64,000 nucleotides of DNA from the NCBI RefSeq assembly GCF_016756615.1, contig NZ_AP023262.1, forward strand, positions 5,333,501-5,397,500, in the 5' to 3' direction. Of this stretch, positions 17,035-25,539 are shown in pieces. The stretch comes from Mesorhizobium sp. L-8-3 (GTDB lineage Bacteria > Pseudomonadota > Alphaproteobacteria > Rhizobiales > Rhizobiaceae). The position numbers and the translations under genes are program-made. How positions within the stretch are numbered: position 1 is the first letter of the stretch; every line of letters starts with the position of its first letter. A model generated the notes under the pieces. The model searched no databases and had not been told where the DNA came from. It saw nothing but the letters and a program-made list of their open reading frames with translations.

Positions 17035-17373
17035 TTACTTCTTGGCGTTCTGGTTCGCGACCGGCTCGCCCTTCACGCGGACATCCGCGATGGTCGAGCG
17101 CAACGCCGTCACCTTCAGGCCGTTGCCGAGGTCGACTTCCAGTTCGTTGTCATCGATCACCTTGGTGACCTTGCCCACGAGACCGCCGCCCGTGACCACG
17201 GTGTCGCCGCGCCGGATCGCCGACAACATCTCGCCGCGCTTCTTCAACTGCTGACGCTGCGGCCTGATGATCAGAAAATACATGATCACGAAAATCAGGA
17301 CAAACGGCAAAATACTGATGAACATATCGGGGGTGCCACCCACACCTTGCGCATAAGCCGGCGTCACGAACAT
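17035..17373 (-). CDS. yajC: Preprotein translocase subunit YajC
   Basis: 112 residues. One transmembrane helix (ISILPFVLIFVIMYFLIIRP, about 19-38) ends in the family signature IIRPQRQQLKKRGEML. The DTVVTGGGLVGKV block follows, then a small beta-rich cytoplasmic domain. It associates with SecDF in the translocon. A good promoter lies upstream, and secDF is the next gene, so the two form the secDF-yajC operon. Confidence 0.96.
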   Translation of the reverse strand: MFVTPAYAQGVGGTPDMFISILPFVLIFVIMYFLIIRPQRQQLKKRGEMLSAIRRGDTVVTGGGLVGKVTKVIDDNELEVDLGNGLKVTALRSTIADVRVKGEPVANQNAKK

Positions 17374-17429
17374 GGAAAACTCCTGAGACGGAAAACGGGG
17401 CCGAACCCGGCCCCCTCAAAGGTGGCCGG

Positions 17430-17457
17430 AATATAGTCGGTCATACCTGCTTTGCAA
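17430..17457 (-). promoter_or_regulatory. Sigma-70-type promoter of yajC-secDF
   Basis: On the minus strand a TTGCAA -35 box (17452-17457) is separated by 16 bases from a TATATT -10 box (17430-17435). It lies about 57 bases before the yajC start. Confidence 0.65.
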
Positions 17458-17649
17458 CCGCGCTCACCCTGATCCAGGGCGGTTTTCGGCCGGATTTCCA
17501 CGTGATAGAGCGCCCCAGGTCCGTCTCCAGGCGCGAAGAGCGGCTCTGCCCCGTCGACCGGAGCGCTGTGCCTATCGAAAACGATTCCGATTTGCCGGCC
17601 GATGCGGTAGACGCTTGGCCGCCATTCATATGTCAGGAATCCGCTCCAG

Positions 17650-18528
17650 ATGCCTCAGAAAAACAACGAGACCCTCGAACATAAGCTCGACCGGCTGATC
17701 GAGGCGGTGGCGAGGCTTGCGCCGCGACAGACGCCCGAACCGGATTTCGACGCAGCGGATTGTTTCGTGTGGGCGGCAGATCCCGGCGAACTCGAACCCG
17801 TCCGTCGCGTCAACCGCGTCGACATCGGACTGATCAAGGGCGTCGACCGCGTCCGCGACATACTGGTCGACAACACCGAACGCTTCGCCGCCGGCCTGCC
17901 GGCCAACAACGTGCTGCTGTGGGGCGCGCGCGGCATGGGCAAGTCGTCGCTGGTCAAGGCCGCTCACGCCCGCATCAATGCGGCACACGCCGACGGGAAG
18001 AGTCCGCTGAAGCTGATCGAGATCCACCGCGAGGACATCGACACGCTGCCGAAGCTGATGTCGCTCCTGAAGCAGGCGCCCTATCGCTTCGTCCTGTTCT
18101 GCGACGACCTGTCCTTCGATCATGACGACACGTCATACAAGTCGCTCAAGGCCGCGCTCGAGGGCGGCGTCGAGGGCCGGCCGGCCAATGTCATCTTCTA
18201 CGCCACGTCGAACCGGCGCCATCTCTTGCCGCGCGACATGATCGAAAACGAACGCTCGACGGCGATCAACCCGTCCGAGGCGGTCGAGGAGAAGGTCTCG
18301 CTCTCCGATCGGTTCGGCCTGTGGCTCGGCTTCCACAAATGCTCGCAGGACGAATATCTGGAAATGGTCGTCGGCTATGTCCGCTATCACGAACTGGAGA
18401 TCGATCCGGAGACGCTGCGGGCCGAGGCGCTGGAATGGGCCACGACGCGCGGAAGCCGGTCGGGCCGCGTCGCCTGGCAGTTCACGCAGGACCTCGCCGG
18501 CCGGCTGGGCCAGCCGCTGAAGGACTGA
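17650..18528 (+). CDS. DUF815-family AAA ATPase
   Basis: 292 residues. The Walker A motif GARGMGKSS (about residue 91) and Walker B FVLFCDDLSF (about 150) are intact. An N-terminal helical region contains ADPGELEPVRRVNRVDIGLIKGVDR. An ATSNRRHL sensor-like segment and a small C-terminal lid domain follow. The family is a stand-alone cytoplasmic P-loop ATPase of unknown job, commonly found near secDF-yajC in rhizobia. It is divergent from yajC and convergent with the LysM-LytM gene. No ribosome-binding site is strong. Confidence 0.9.
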   Translation: MPQKNNETLEHKLDRLIEAVARLAPRQTPEPDFDAADCFVWAADPGELEPVRRVNRVDIGLIKGVDRVRDILVDNTERFAAGLPANNVLLWGARGMGKSSLVKAAHARINAAHADGKSPLKLIEIHREDIDTLPKLMSLLKQAPYRFVLFCDDLSFDHDDTSYKSLKAALEGGVEGRPANVIFYATSNRRHLLPRDMIENERSTAINPSEAVEEKVSLSDRFGLWLGFHKCSQDEYLEMVVGYVRYHELEIDPETLRAEALEWATTRGSRSGRVAWQFTQDLAGRLGQPLKD

Positions 18529-18594
18529 AGGTCCTTCGCTACCGTCCGTCACAGATAGCCGGTGATCTCCGGCGCCCTGCCGACGGAGTCAATC

Positions 18595-18632
18595 CGGCCG
18601 TCAGCGGCAATATCAGCGCAGCTTGACGGCCG
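18595..18632. terminator. Perfect 9-bp inverted repeat between convergent genes
   Basis: CGGCCGTCA (18595-18603) and TGACGGCCG (18624-18632), with a 20-base loop. It lies between the stops of the DUF815 ATPase and the LysM-LytM genes, where a shared terminator is expected. No T run is present. Confidence 0.45.
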
Positions 18633-18714
18633 AACCAAATGCGGAATTGATCCGAGGCTGAAGGGGCGTGCCGACCGCAATTCTCAGTTCCGAACGGGCT
18701 GCCGCCCCAGCGAG

Positions 18715-20235
18715 CTATTCGAGGAAAGTTTTCGGATCGACCGGAGCCGAGTTCTTGCGGACCTCGAAATGCAGCTTCGGGGAGTCGGCCGACCCGCTCA
18801 TGCCCGACGTCGCGATTTCCTGCCCACGCTTGACCTTCTCGCCACGCGTGACCTTCAATTCGCTGGCATGTCCGTAGACGGTGACCAATCCGTCCTCGTG
18901 GCGGACAAGGACGGTGTTGCCGAATTCCTTTAGACCGTCGCCCGCATAGATGACGACGCCATTCTCCGCTGCCTTGACCGGCGTGCCCTCGGGCACCGCG
19001 ATGTCGATGCCGTCATTGGCCTTGCCACCGCTGTTGCCGCCATAACCGGTGATGACGCGGCCACGCACCGGCCAGCGCATCCGGCCGATGCCTGTCGAGT
19101 CTGGTGCGGCCGAAGCTTCCTGCTCCGCGTCCTCTATGACCCTCTCGGCTTTCCTGGGCTCGGCTTTCCCGGGCTCGGCTTTCCTGGGCGGCGTGTAGGC
19201 AGCCACCTTTTCGCCGGTGCTGCCGGCGGGATCCGTGGTGCTGGTGACGACCGCATCGACCTTTGTCGGCTTGGCGCTCGTCGTCCGGGCGGCAGTGTCC
19301 GGAATGGTCAGCTTCTGGCCGACGCGTATCAGCCCATCCGTCATGCCGTTGGCGCTCTTGAGGGCCGCGGTGCTGACCCCGGTCTTTCTCGAGATCGCGG
19401 CCAGCGTATCGCCCTGCTTCACGGTGTAGCTGCCGGACGCATCGGTCGGCGCGGCGTTCGCGGAGGCGGCCCCGCTCTCCTTCAGTTTGGGTTCTTGCGG
19501 CAGCACCGCAACGTTGTCCGTCGGCCTGCGGGTCGGCACCTTGTCGGCGGGCAGGTCGCTCTTCATCCCGCGCGACGATTTCGCGTCGGCGACCTTGGGA
19601 TTGCTATCGGGCGCCGAGACAGGCGACTTGCTGGAATAGACATAGGTTGGGATGACGACTTTCTGCCCCGCGCGCAGCGCGCTCGCACCGGAGAGGCCAT
19701 TGACCCGCATCAGAACGTCGGCCGGCACGCCGAACCGGCGCGAGAGATTGTAGACGGTCTCGCCTTCCCTGGCCGTGATCTGCGTGCCGCCGGCTCTCGA
19801 CCAGCCCGCCACCTCCTCCTCGGCCGCGACCTGCGGCTTCGCCGCCTCGATCGCGCTGCGATCCGGAGGTGTCACCGCCGCCGTCAGCGTCGGGGCCGGC
19901 TGGGTCGGCTTGGCGGCCCCTGCTCCGCTGGGCGGCGCGAGGTCGCCCCGGCTGACCGAACCGGCCGCGACGTCGACGGGGGTCGGCGCCGCCTGCGCAA
20001 CCGAACCGGCCGGGTTGCCGTGGACCGCTGCGGACTGCGCATCGCCCGGATAAGGCTGGCTCTGCGGCTTTATGATCGAGCGCTGGTTGTCCGTCGAGGC
20101 AGTGAAGATGCCATCGACGCCATCGCTGAACCGCATCGCGCTCGAACTGCACCCCGTGGCGAGACCACCGACCACCAGGATCGCGGCGCCGCGCGCCAGG
20201 AAACGCCTATTGACCTTGAGAATACTGAATCGCAT
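18715..20235 (-). CDS. NlpD/DipM-like lipoprotein: two LysM plus degenerate LytM (M23) domain
   Basis: 506 residues from the ATG at 20235. The signal peptide ends in lipobox GLATGC (Cys29). Two LysM modules follow (about 160-205, REGETVYNLSRRFGVP; about 265-310, VKQGDTLAAISRKTGV), so it binds peptidoglycan. The C-terminal LytM domain (about 394-506) lacks catalytic residues. The usual HxGxD motif reads NDGID, and HxH reads KLH, though YGH and the Asp remain. Such dead LytM proteins (NlpD, EnvC, some DipM-like) activate amidases or organise division rather than cut. An Ala/Pro-rich linker separates the domains. In many proteobacteria nlpD sits beside pcm and surE; here about 10 kb separates them. 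Confidence 0.88.
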   Translation of the reverse strand: MRFSILKVNRRFLARGAAILVVGGLATGCSSSAMRFSDGVDGIFTASTDNQRSIIKPQSQPYPGDAQSAAVHGNPAGSVAQAAPTPVDVAAGSVSRGDLAPPSGAGAAKPTQPAPTLTAAVTPPDRSAIEAAKPQVAAEEEVAGWSRAGGTQITAREGETVYNLSRRFGVPADVLMRVNGLSGASALRAGQKVVIPTYVYSSKSPVSAPDSNPKVADAKSSRGMKSDLPADKVPTRRPTDNVAVLPQEPKLKESGAASANAAPTDASGSYTVKQGDTLAAISRKTGVSTAALKSANGMTDGLIRVGQKLTIPDTAARTTSAKPTKVDAVVTSTTDPAGSTGEKVAAYTPPRKAEPGKAEPRKAERVIEDAEQEASAAPDSTGIGRMRWPVRGRVITGYGGNSGGKANDGIDIAVPEGTPVKAAENGVVIYAGDGLKEFGNTVLVRHEDGLVTVYGHASELKVTRGEKVKRGQEIATSGMSGSADSPKLHFEVRKNSAPVDPKTFLE

Positions 20236-20615
20236 CGCCAGACCCACGCGTACCCGAATACCGAATTGAGCATGATTAAAGCGCGTTAATCTTACTGGTC
20301 GGTTAAGCAGTCATCCCGACCCGGTCCGGATGGAAGGGTTTCCGGTGCTTTTGAGGTCTTCCGGCCGCAGAAAAGCTCCGGAATCGCAAAAAACGTCGGT
20401 CGGGCATCAATCGCCCGGCACGACGCTGACATGACATCGTCTTGCTCCCCTCGCCGTCGCCCGCGATTCGCCGGCTCTTTCGCCGATCACGGACGATAAA
20501 TCGAGTACCGTGGGATCGAGAACCGGGGGATCGACGACCGGCACGCGGTTCCCGCTACAGGTCGACGGTCCGCCCCGCCCGGGCCAGAGGCTTCGGCTCT
20601 TGTTCCCGTGGCACC
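20236..20615. other. Intergenic region with the catabolic-operon terminator and LytM-gene promoter
   Basis: 380 bases. It contains the terminator at 20388-20425 and must carry the promoter of the LysM-LytM gene (20236 to about 20340). Between 20426 and 20615 lies the 3' untranslated region of the M20 gene; I see no gene there. Confidence 0.5.
20388..20425 (-). terminator. Rho-independent terminator of the M81-ABC-M20 operon
   Basis: On the minus strand an outer 5-bp stem CGTCG/CGACG and an inner stem CGGGC/GCCCG form a bipartite hairpin, followed immediately by six T residues. It is about 190 bases after the last operon gene. Confidence 0.75.
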
Positions 20616-21746
20616 TCAGGCCAACCGCGTCAGCAGCCCCGCCACGAGTTGCGCCCGCTCCACGAGGCTGTCGATCTCGATATGCTCGTTGAGCGTGTGC
20701 AGGCCGGCGCCCCGCACGCCGATCGAATCGAGTGTCGGGATCCCAAGCGCGCCGGTGAAGTTGCCGTCCGAACCGCCACCGGCACTGGCATGGGTGAGCT
20801 CGAAGCCGATCTCCCCGGCGATCCGCCGGGCGATCTCGTACACCTCCATCGTGCCCGCGTCGGGCTCCCACACCGGCCGGGTGACGCCGCGGGTGACTTC
20901 GATCGTCACGTCGTTTTCCTCACCCGAGAGGGCCAGCATGCGCCTGACGCCCTCGTCCAGGTCGGCCTGGCGCTTGGCCATGGAGAGCACTTCCGCGTCG
21001 CAGGAGGAGGAGACGCAATTGACCCATTGGCCGGCATGAACGACACCCACGGAGAAGGTGCAGTCCTCGCCGGTCATTTGCTCGATTTGCAGGATCTTGC
21101 GGGCCATGGCGGCTATCGCCGAACGGCCGTCCTTCAGAGCCCATCCAGCGTGGCTCGGCCGCCCGGTGGTCTTCACATTGAAGCGGGCAATGGCATAGCG
21201 GCCGGTGACGGCCCCACCGTCCGGGCGCGCGGGCTCCGGCACGAGGACGAACTTGTTCTTGCGCGCCTCCATCTCGATCAGCTCGCGTGTCGAGGGCGTA
21301 CCGACCTCTTCGTCGGGCGTGAAAAGCACGGTGACGGGCAGCGGCGTCCCGGTGCCGGTCAACGCCAGCTGGCGCAGGGCCTCGACGCTCACATAGTTGC
21401 CGCCCTTCATGTCCTGGATGCCCGGGCCATAACAACGGCCACCTTCGATGCGCCAGGGATTCTTCGCGAGCGTGCCGACCGGGTGGACGGTGTCGAGATG
21501 ACCGGAGATCAATATGCCGGGCTTACCGAAGTCCTTGTGGGGAAAGCGCGCCCGCACCGAGCCGCCGAACCCCATGCGGCCGGGTATGCGCTCGATCTCG
21601 GCACCGGCCGCTGCCAAGTCGTAAGCCGCAAGGTCCATCACGCGGTCGACGGCGGCGGCGTCGAAGGTCGGGCTTTCGCATTCGACCCAGGGCTTGAGCC
21701 CGGCAAGCATCGTATCGGTATCGAATGGCAGTTGCCTGAAATCCAT
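20616..21746 (-). CDS. M20/M25/M40-family metallo-hydrolase (glutamate-carboxypeptidase-like)
   Basis: 376 residues. Metal-binding blocks of the family are present: ISGHLDTVHPVG (about residue 81), GPGIQDMKGGNYV and LFTPDEEVGTPSTR with the catalytic Glu. A dimerisation domain begins near TTGRPSHAGWA. This pattern resembles carboxypeptidase G2 and ArgE/DapE relatives, which remove an amino acid or acyl group from an amide. The ATG at 21746 is preferred over a longer frame. It is the last gene of the operon, 42 bases after a second M20 gene, so it probably processes the imported substrate. Confidence 0.9.
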   Translation of the reverse strand: MDFRQLPFDTDTMLAGLKPWVECESPTFDAAAVDRVMDLAAYDLAAAGAEIERIPGRMGFGGSVRARFPHKDFGKPGILISGHLDTVHPVGTLAKNPWRIEGGRCYGPGIQDMKGGNYVSVEALRQLALTGTGTPLPVTVLFTPDEEVGTPSTRELIEMEARKNKFVLVPEPARPDGGAVTGRYAIARFNVKTTGRPSHAGWALKDGRSAIAAMARKILQIEQMTGEDCTFSVGVVHAGQWVNCVSSSCDAEVLSMAKRQADLDEGVRRMLALSGEENDVTIEVTRGVTRPVWEPDAGTMEVYEIARRIAGEIGFELTHASAGGGSDGNFTGALGIPTLDSIGVRGAGLHTLNEHIEIDSLVERAQLVAGLLTRLA

Positions 21747-21788
21747 GAAATCGGTTCCTGATCCTGAAAAGTGTTTACGCCACAGCAA

Positions 21789-22952
21789 TTAGAGCGGCAG
21801 CCGCTTCTCGACGATGCGCGCCATGATGCTTGCGCCAACCGGGAGCATGTCGTCGTCGAGGAGAAAGCCGGGATTGTGCACTGGCACGGATCCCTTGTGG
21901 CCGAGCGTGCAATAGGCGCCGGGAACGAGTCTGAGCATGTCGGCGAAGTCCTCGCTTCCGGTCACGAGCCCTTCGGTGATGGTCGCGTTCTCCTCTCCCA
22001 CGATCTCGCTCGCCGCCTCCCGATAGGCCAGCGCAAGCTCGGCGTCGTTGATCAGTACATCGAAGATGGGTCGCAGGTCGGGAACGATCTCCACCTCGTA
22101 GCTTGCCGCAGTGCCGGCGCACATCTTCAGGATGCGCTCGTGAATACGGTCCCTTACCTCGCTGGCGAAATAGCGGATCGTGCCGGAGATCACCGCCTTG
22201 TCGGGCACCACGTTGTAGGCGGAGCCCGAATGGATCTGCGTCACCGAAAGCACGGCCGGCTGCGTCGGCTCGACATTGCGGCTGACGATCGACTGCAGGC
22301 TCTGCACCAGCGCCGTGGCAATGATGATCGGGTCCTTCGAATGATGCGGCATGGCGCCATGGCTGCCCACGCCGTTGATGGTGATGTCGAAGAAGGTCGC
22401 GCCCGCCATGGCCGGACCAGGCTTGACGCCGAACCTGTTCGGGTCGGCAAGCGGGTCGTTATGCATGCCGTAGACTTCGTCACAGGGGAATTTCTCGAAC
22501 AGCCCGTCAGCCAGCATCGCTCGCGCGCCGCCCAGCCCTTCCTCCGCCGGCTGGAAGATCATCACGGCGCGGCCGGCGAAATCGCGCGTCTCGGCCAGAT
22601 AGCGCGCCGCGCCCAACAGCATCGTGGTGTGGCCGTCATGACCGCAGCCATGGAACGCGCCCGGGTTCTTCGAGGCGTAAGGCAGGTTCGTCAGCTCCGG
22701 CATGGGGAGCGCATCCATGTCGGCGCGCAGGCCGACGGTGCGGCCGCCTTCCTTCCTGCCCTTGATGATACCGACGACGCCGGTCTTGGCGAGGCCGGTA
22801 TGCACTTCGTCCACTCCCCACTTTCTCAGGAGTTCGGCAACGATGCCCGACGTGCGGACCTCCTCGAAACCGATTTCGGGATGCTGATGGAAGTCGCGGC
22901 GGATTTCCGTGAGTTCGCCGGCATAGTCAGCGATTCTCGGCAGTACGGGCAT
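21789..22952 (-). CDS. M20-family amidohydrolase (hippurate hydrolase / aminoacylase-like)
   Basis: 387 residues. Typical blocks of the M20D amidohydrolases appear: DFHQHPEIGFEE, GLRADMDALPM, FHGCGHDGHTTMLLG and IFQPAEEGLGGARAM with the catalytic Glu pair. A lid domain has GSHGAMPHHSKDPI, and VTGSEDFADML is near the end. Members hydrolyse N-acyl amino acids, hippurate or IAA conjugates. A cytoplasmic location is expected, as there is no signal peptide. It follows the transporter ATPase gene by 36 bases. Confidence 0.92.
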   Translation of the reverse strand: MPVLPRIADYAGELTEIRRDFHQHPEIGFEEVRTSGIVAELLRKWGVDEVHTGLAKTGVVGIIKGRKEGGRTVGLRADMDALPMPELTNLPYASKNPGAFHGCGHDGHTTMLLGAARYLAETRDFAGRAVMIFQPAEEGLGGARAMLADGLFEKFPCDEVYGMHNDPLADPNRFGVKPGPAMAGATFFDITINGVGSHGAMPHHSKDPIIIATALVQSLQSIVSRNVEPTQPAVLSVTQIHSGSAYNVVPDKAVISGTIRYFASEVRDRIHERILKMCAGTAASYEVEIVPDLRPIFDVLINDAELALAYREAASEIVGEENATITEGLVTGSEDFADMLRLVPGAYCTLGHKGSVPVHNPGFLLDDDMLPVGASIMARIVEKRLPL

Positions 22953-22988
22953 GTAGGCTTCCTCCAGAATAGATGTTCCAGCCGCGTG

Positions 22989-24665
22989 TCAGGCGGTCTG
23001 CAATTCGCGGAAATTGGCAAAATCCCAGGCGCGGCCCGGCGCGGCTTCGATCAGCGAGCGCGTATAGGCATGCCGGGGGTTGGACAGAACGTTTGCCGCG
23101 CTATCGTGCTCGACGACACGACCGCGCTGCATCACCAGCACCTCATCGCAAATCTGCGCCGCCACGCGCAGGTCGTGCGTAACGAACAGGATGGCGATGC
23201 CGAGCTTCTTCTGCAATTCGTCGAGCAGATCCAGGACCTGAGCCTGCACGGAAACGTCCAGCGCTGAAACCGCCTCGTCCGCCACCAATATGTCGGGCTC
23301 CATGGCCAGGGCCCGGGCGATCGCCACTCGCTGTCGCTGTCCGCCCGAGAACTGATGCGGATAGCGGCCCACGGCATCGTCCGGCAGGCCGACCAGCTTG
23401 AGAAGCTCGACCGCTCGGGCCAGCGCGGCCTTCCTGTCCGTGCCGGTATTGAGCGGTCCCTCGATCAGGCTTCGGCCGATCGTCCAGCGCGGGTTGAGAG
23501 AGCGGAACGGATCCTGGAAGACGATCTGAATGTGCTTCCGATAGGGGCGAAGCCGACGCCTCGAAAGCGTCGCGATCTCCCTGCCCGCGACATGGATTTC
23601 GCCCTCGGTCGGATCGATCAGCCGCATGATGCAGCGCGCTACGGTCGACTTGCCCGACCCGCTCTCGCCGACGATGCCGAGCGTGCGCCCGCGCGGAATG
23701 GAGAAACTCACGCCGCTCGCCGCTCGGGTCGGCTCCCCTCGGCCGAAGACGCCGTGAGAGCCGTAGACCTTCTGCAGTCGGTCCACCGCAAGCACGCCGC
23801 TACCGCCGGCCGCGGGCCGGGGCGGGCGAGGCACGAGGCTCGGAACCGCCCGCAACAGCTGCTTCGTATAGTCCTGGCGGGGCTTCCGGAGCAACTCTTC
23901 CACCGGCGCATGCTCGACAATCCTGCCAAGCCTCATCACGCAAACCGTGTCGGCGATCTCCGCCACCACGCCCATATCGTGGGTGATGAAAAGCACGGCC
24001 GTTCCGTGCTTCTCCTGCAGTTCGGCGATCAGGTTCAGGATCTGCTTTTGCGTGGTGACGTCGAGCGCCGTGGTCGGTTCGTCGGCAATCAGCAGGCGCG
24101 GCTCCAGGATCAGCGCCATGGCGATCATGATCCGCTGGCGCTGCCCTCCCGAAAGCTGATGCGGATAAGAACGGTAAATGCGTTCGACATCCGGCAGATG
24201 CACCTGATTCATGATGTCGAGCACTCGCGCCTTCTTCTCCCTCGCGGGCAATCTGGTATGCGTGTTCAGCACCTCCTCGATCTGGTCGCCGACCCGCATC
24301 ACCGGATTGAGCGCCGTCATCGGCTCCTGAAAAATCATGGCGATCTTGCGCGCGCGCATGTCGCGCATGGCCTGCGGGCCCAGTTCCAGGAGGTTCTTGC
24401 CTTCGAGGTCGATGCGACCGCCGAGGGCCGCGAGCGCGGCCTTGGGCAGGAGCCCCATGACGGAGAGCGACGTCACGGATTTGCCGGAGCCGCTTTCACC
24501 GACCAGGCACACTGTCTCGCCTTGTCGGATCCTGAGCGAAATCTGATCCAGAACGGGCGCGGCGTCTTCGGCTCCGACCAGTCCGACGCTCAGGTCGGTG
24601 ATCTCCAGCACGATCGGCGCATCGTCGAATTGGCGATTCTTGAACTTCACGGGGTCAGCCCTCAC
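22989..24665 (-). CDS. Peptide-type ABC transporter ATPase, two fused nucleotide-binding domains (DppD-DppF-like)
   Basis: 558 residues with two complete ABC domains. Domain 1 has Walker A GESGSGKSV, signature LSGGQRQRIMIA and Walker B LLIADEPT. Domain 2 has GESGSGKST, FSGGQRQRVAIA and ILVADEAVSALD. Each domain carries the D-loop and His switch (FITHDMG and FVTHDLR). The oligopeptide-type C-terminal extension PRHAYTRSLIEA is at the end. Fusion of the DppD- and DppF-like subunits is common in rhizobia. It overlaps the upstream permease gene by 11 bases and powers import of whatever the binding protein (26627-28252) captures. Confidence 0.95.
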   Translation of the reverse strand: MRADPVKFKNRQFDDAPIVLEITDLSVGLVGAEDAAPVLDQISLRIRQGETVCLVGESGSGKSVTSLSVMGLLPKAALAALGGRIDLEGKNLLELGPQAMRDMRARKIAMIFQEPMTALNPVMRVGDQIEEVLNTHTRLPAREKKARVLDIMNQVHLPDVERIYRSYPHQLSGGQRQRIMIAMALILEPRLLIADEPTTALDVTTQKQILNLIAELQEKHGTAVLFITHDMGVVAEIADTVCVMRLGRIVEHAPVEELLRKPRQDYTKQLLRAVPSLVPRPPRPAAGGSGVLAVDRLQKVYGSHGVFGRGEPTRAASGVSFSIPRGRTLGIVGESGSGKSTVARCIMRLIDPTEGEIHVAGREIATLSRRRLRPYRKHIQIVFQDPFRSLNPRWTIGRSLIEGPLNTGTDRKAALARAVELLKLVGLPDDAVGRYPHQFSGGQRQRVAIARALAMEPDILVADEAVSALDVSVQAQVLDLLDELQKKLGIAILFVTHDLRVAAQICDEVLVMQRGRVVEHDSAANVLSNPRHAYTRSLIEAAPGRAWDFANFRELQTA

Positions 24666-25539
24666 GCTTCTTCAGACGCGGATCGAGAAGATCGCGCGCG
24701 GTATCGCCAAGCAGGTTGATGGACAATATGCAGAGCGACAGCATCAGGCCGGGCCAGAAGATCAGCGACGGCTTGAGCTGGAAATAGGTCCTGCCCTCGG
24801 CCATGATGTTTCCCCAGGTGGGAATCTCGGTGGAAACGCCCGCGCCGAGGAAAGACAGGATCGCTTCGGTCAGGATCGCCGAGGCGCAGATATAGGTGCC
24901 TTGCACGATGAGTGGCGCCAGCGTGTTGGGCATCAGGTGCTGCCAAAGGATCTTCGGCATGGAGGAACCGAGCGAGATGGCCGCCTCGACGTAAGGCTCC
25001 TCGCGCACCGACAGCACCACCGAACGGACGAGCCGCACGACACGCGGGATCTCCGGAATGGCGATCGCGGCCATGACCGACCAGATGCTCGGGCCGTTGA
25101 GGGCAACGAGCGCCACGGCGAGCAGGATGGACGGGATCGCCATAAGACTGTCCATGACGCGCATGACGATCGCGTCCGCCAGGCGGAAGAAGCCGGAAAC
25201 GAGCCCTATCAGAAGCCCGACAAGGACGTTCACGACCGCCGTTCCGATGCCGATGAACAACGAGATGCGGCCGCCCGTCAGCACGCGCGAAAGGACATCC
25301 CGTCCAAAGGCGTCCGTTCCCAGCGGATAGATATCGTTCGGCCCCTTCAGGCGCTGCACCGCGTCCATGGCCATGGGATCGTGGGGCACGATGAACGGGG
25401 CGAGCAGCGTCACCAGGACTATCGCGGCGAGTACCGCGGCGGCGATGACGGGGCCTGCGCCGACACGCCAGCGCCGCGGCAGGGCGATCGCGCCGAACAG
25501 CCACTGCAGCCGCGCCGCCGGTTGCTGAGAAGCGACCAT
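24655..25539 (-). CDS. Peptide-type ABC transporter permease (DppC-like)
   Basis: 294 residues. An N-terminal OppC-type segment with APFIVPHDPM precedes six transmembrane helices. DAFGRDVLSRVLTGGRISL and the EAA loop (EAAISLGSSMPKILWQHLMPN) identify a DppC/OppC permease. It shares one base with the end of dppB-like and overlaps the ATPase gene by 11 bases, so expression is tightly coupled. Confidence 0.95.
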   Translation of the reverse strand: MVASQQPAARLQWLFGAIALPRRWRVGAGPVIAAAVLAAIVLVTLLAPFIVPHDPMAMDAVQRLKGPNDIYPLGTDAFGRDVLSRVLTGGRISLFIGIGTAVVNVLVGLLIGLVSGFFRLADAIVMRVMDSLMAIPSILLAVALVALNGPSIWSVMAAIAIPEIPRVVRLVRSVVLSVREEPYVEAAISLGSSMPKILWQHLMPNTLAPLIVQGTYICASAILTEAILSFLGAGVSTEIPTWGNIMAEGRTYFQLKPSLIFWPGLMLSLCILSINLLGDTARDLLDPRLKKREG

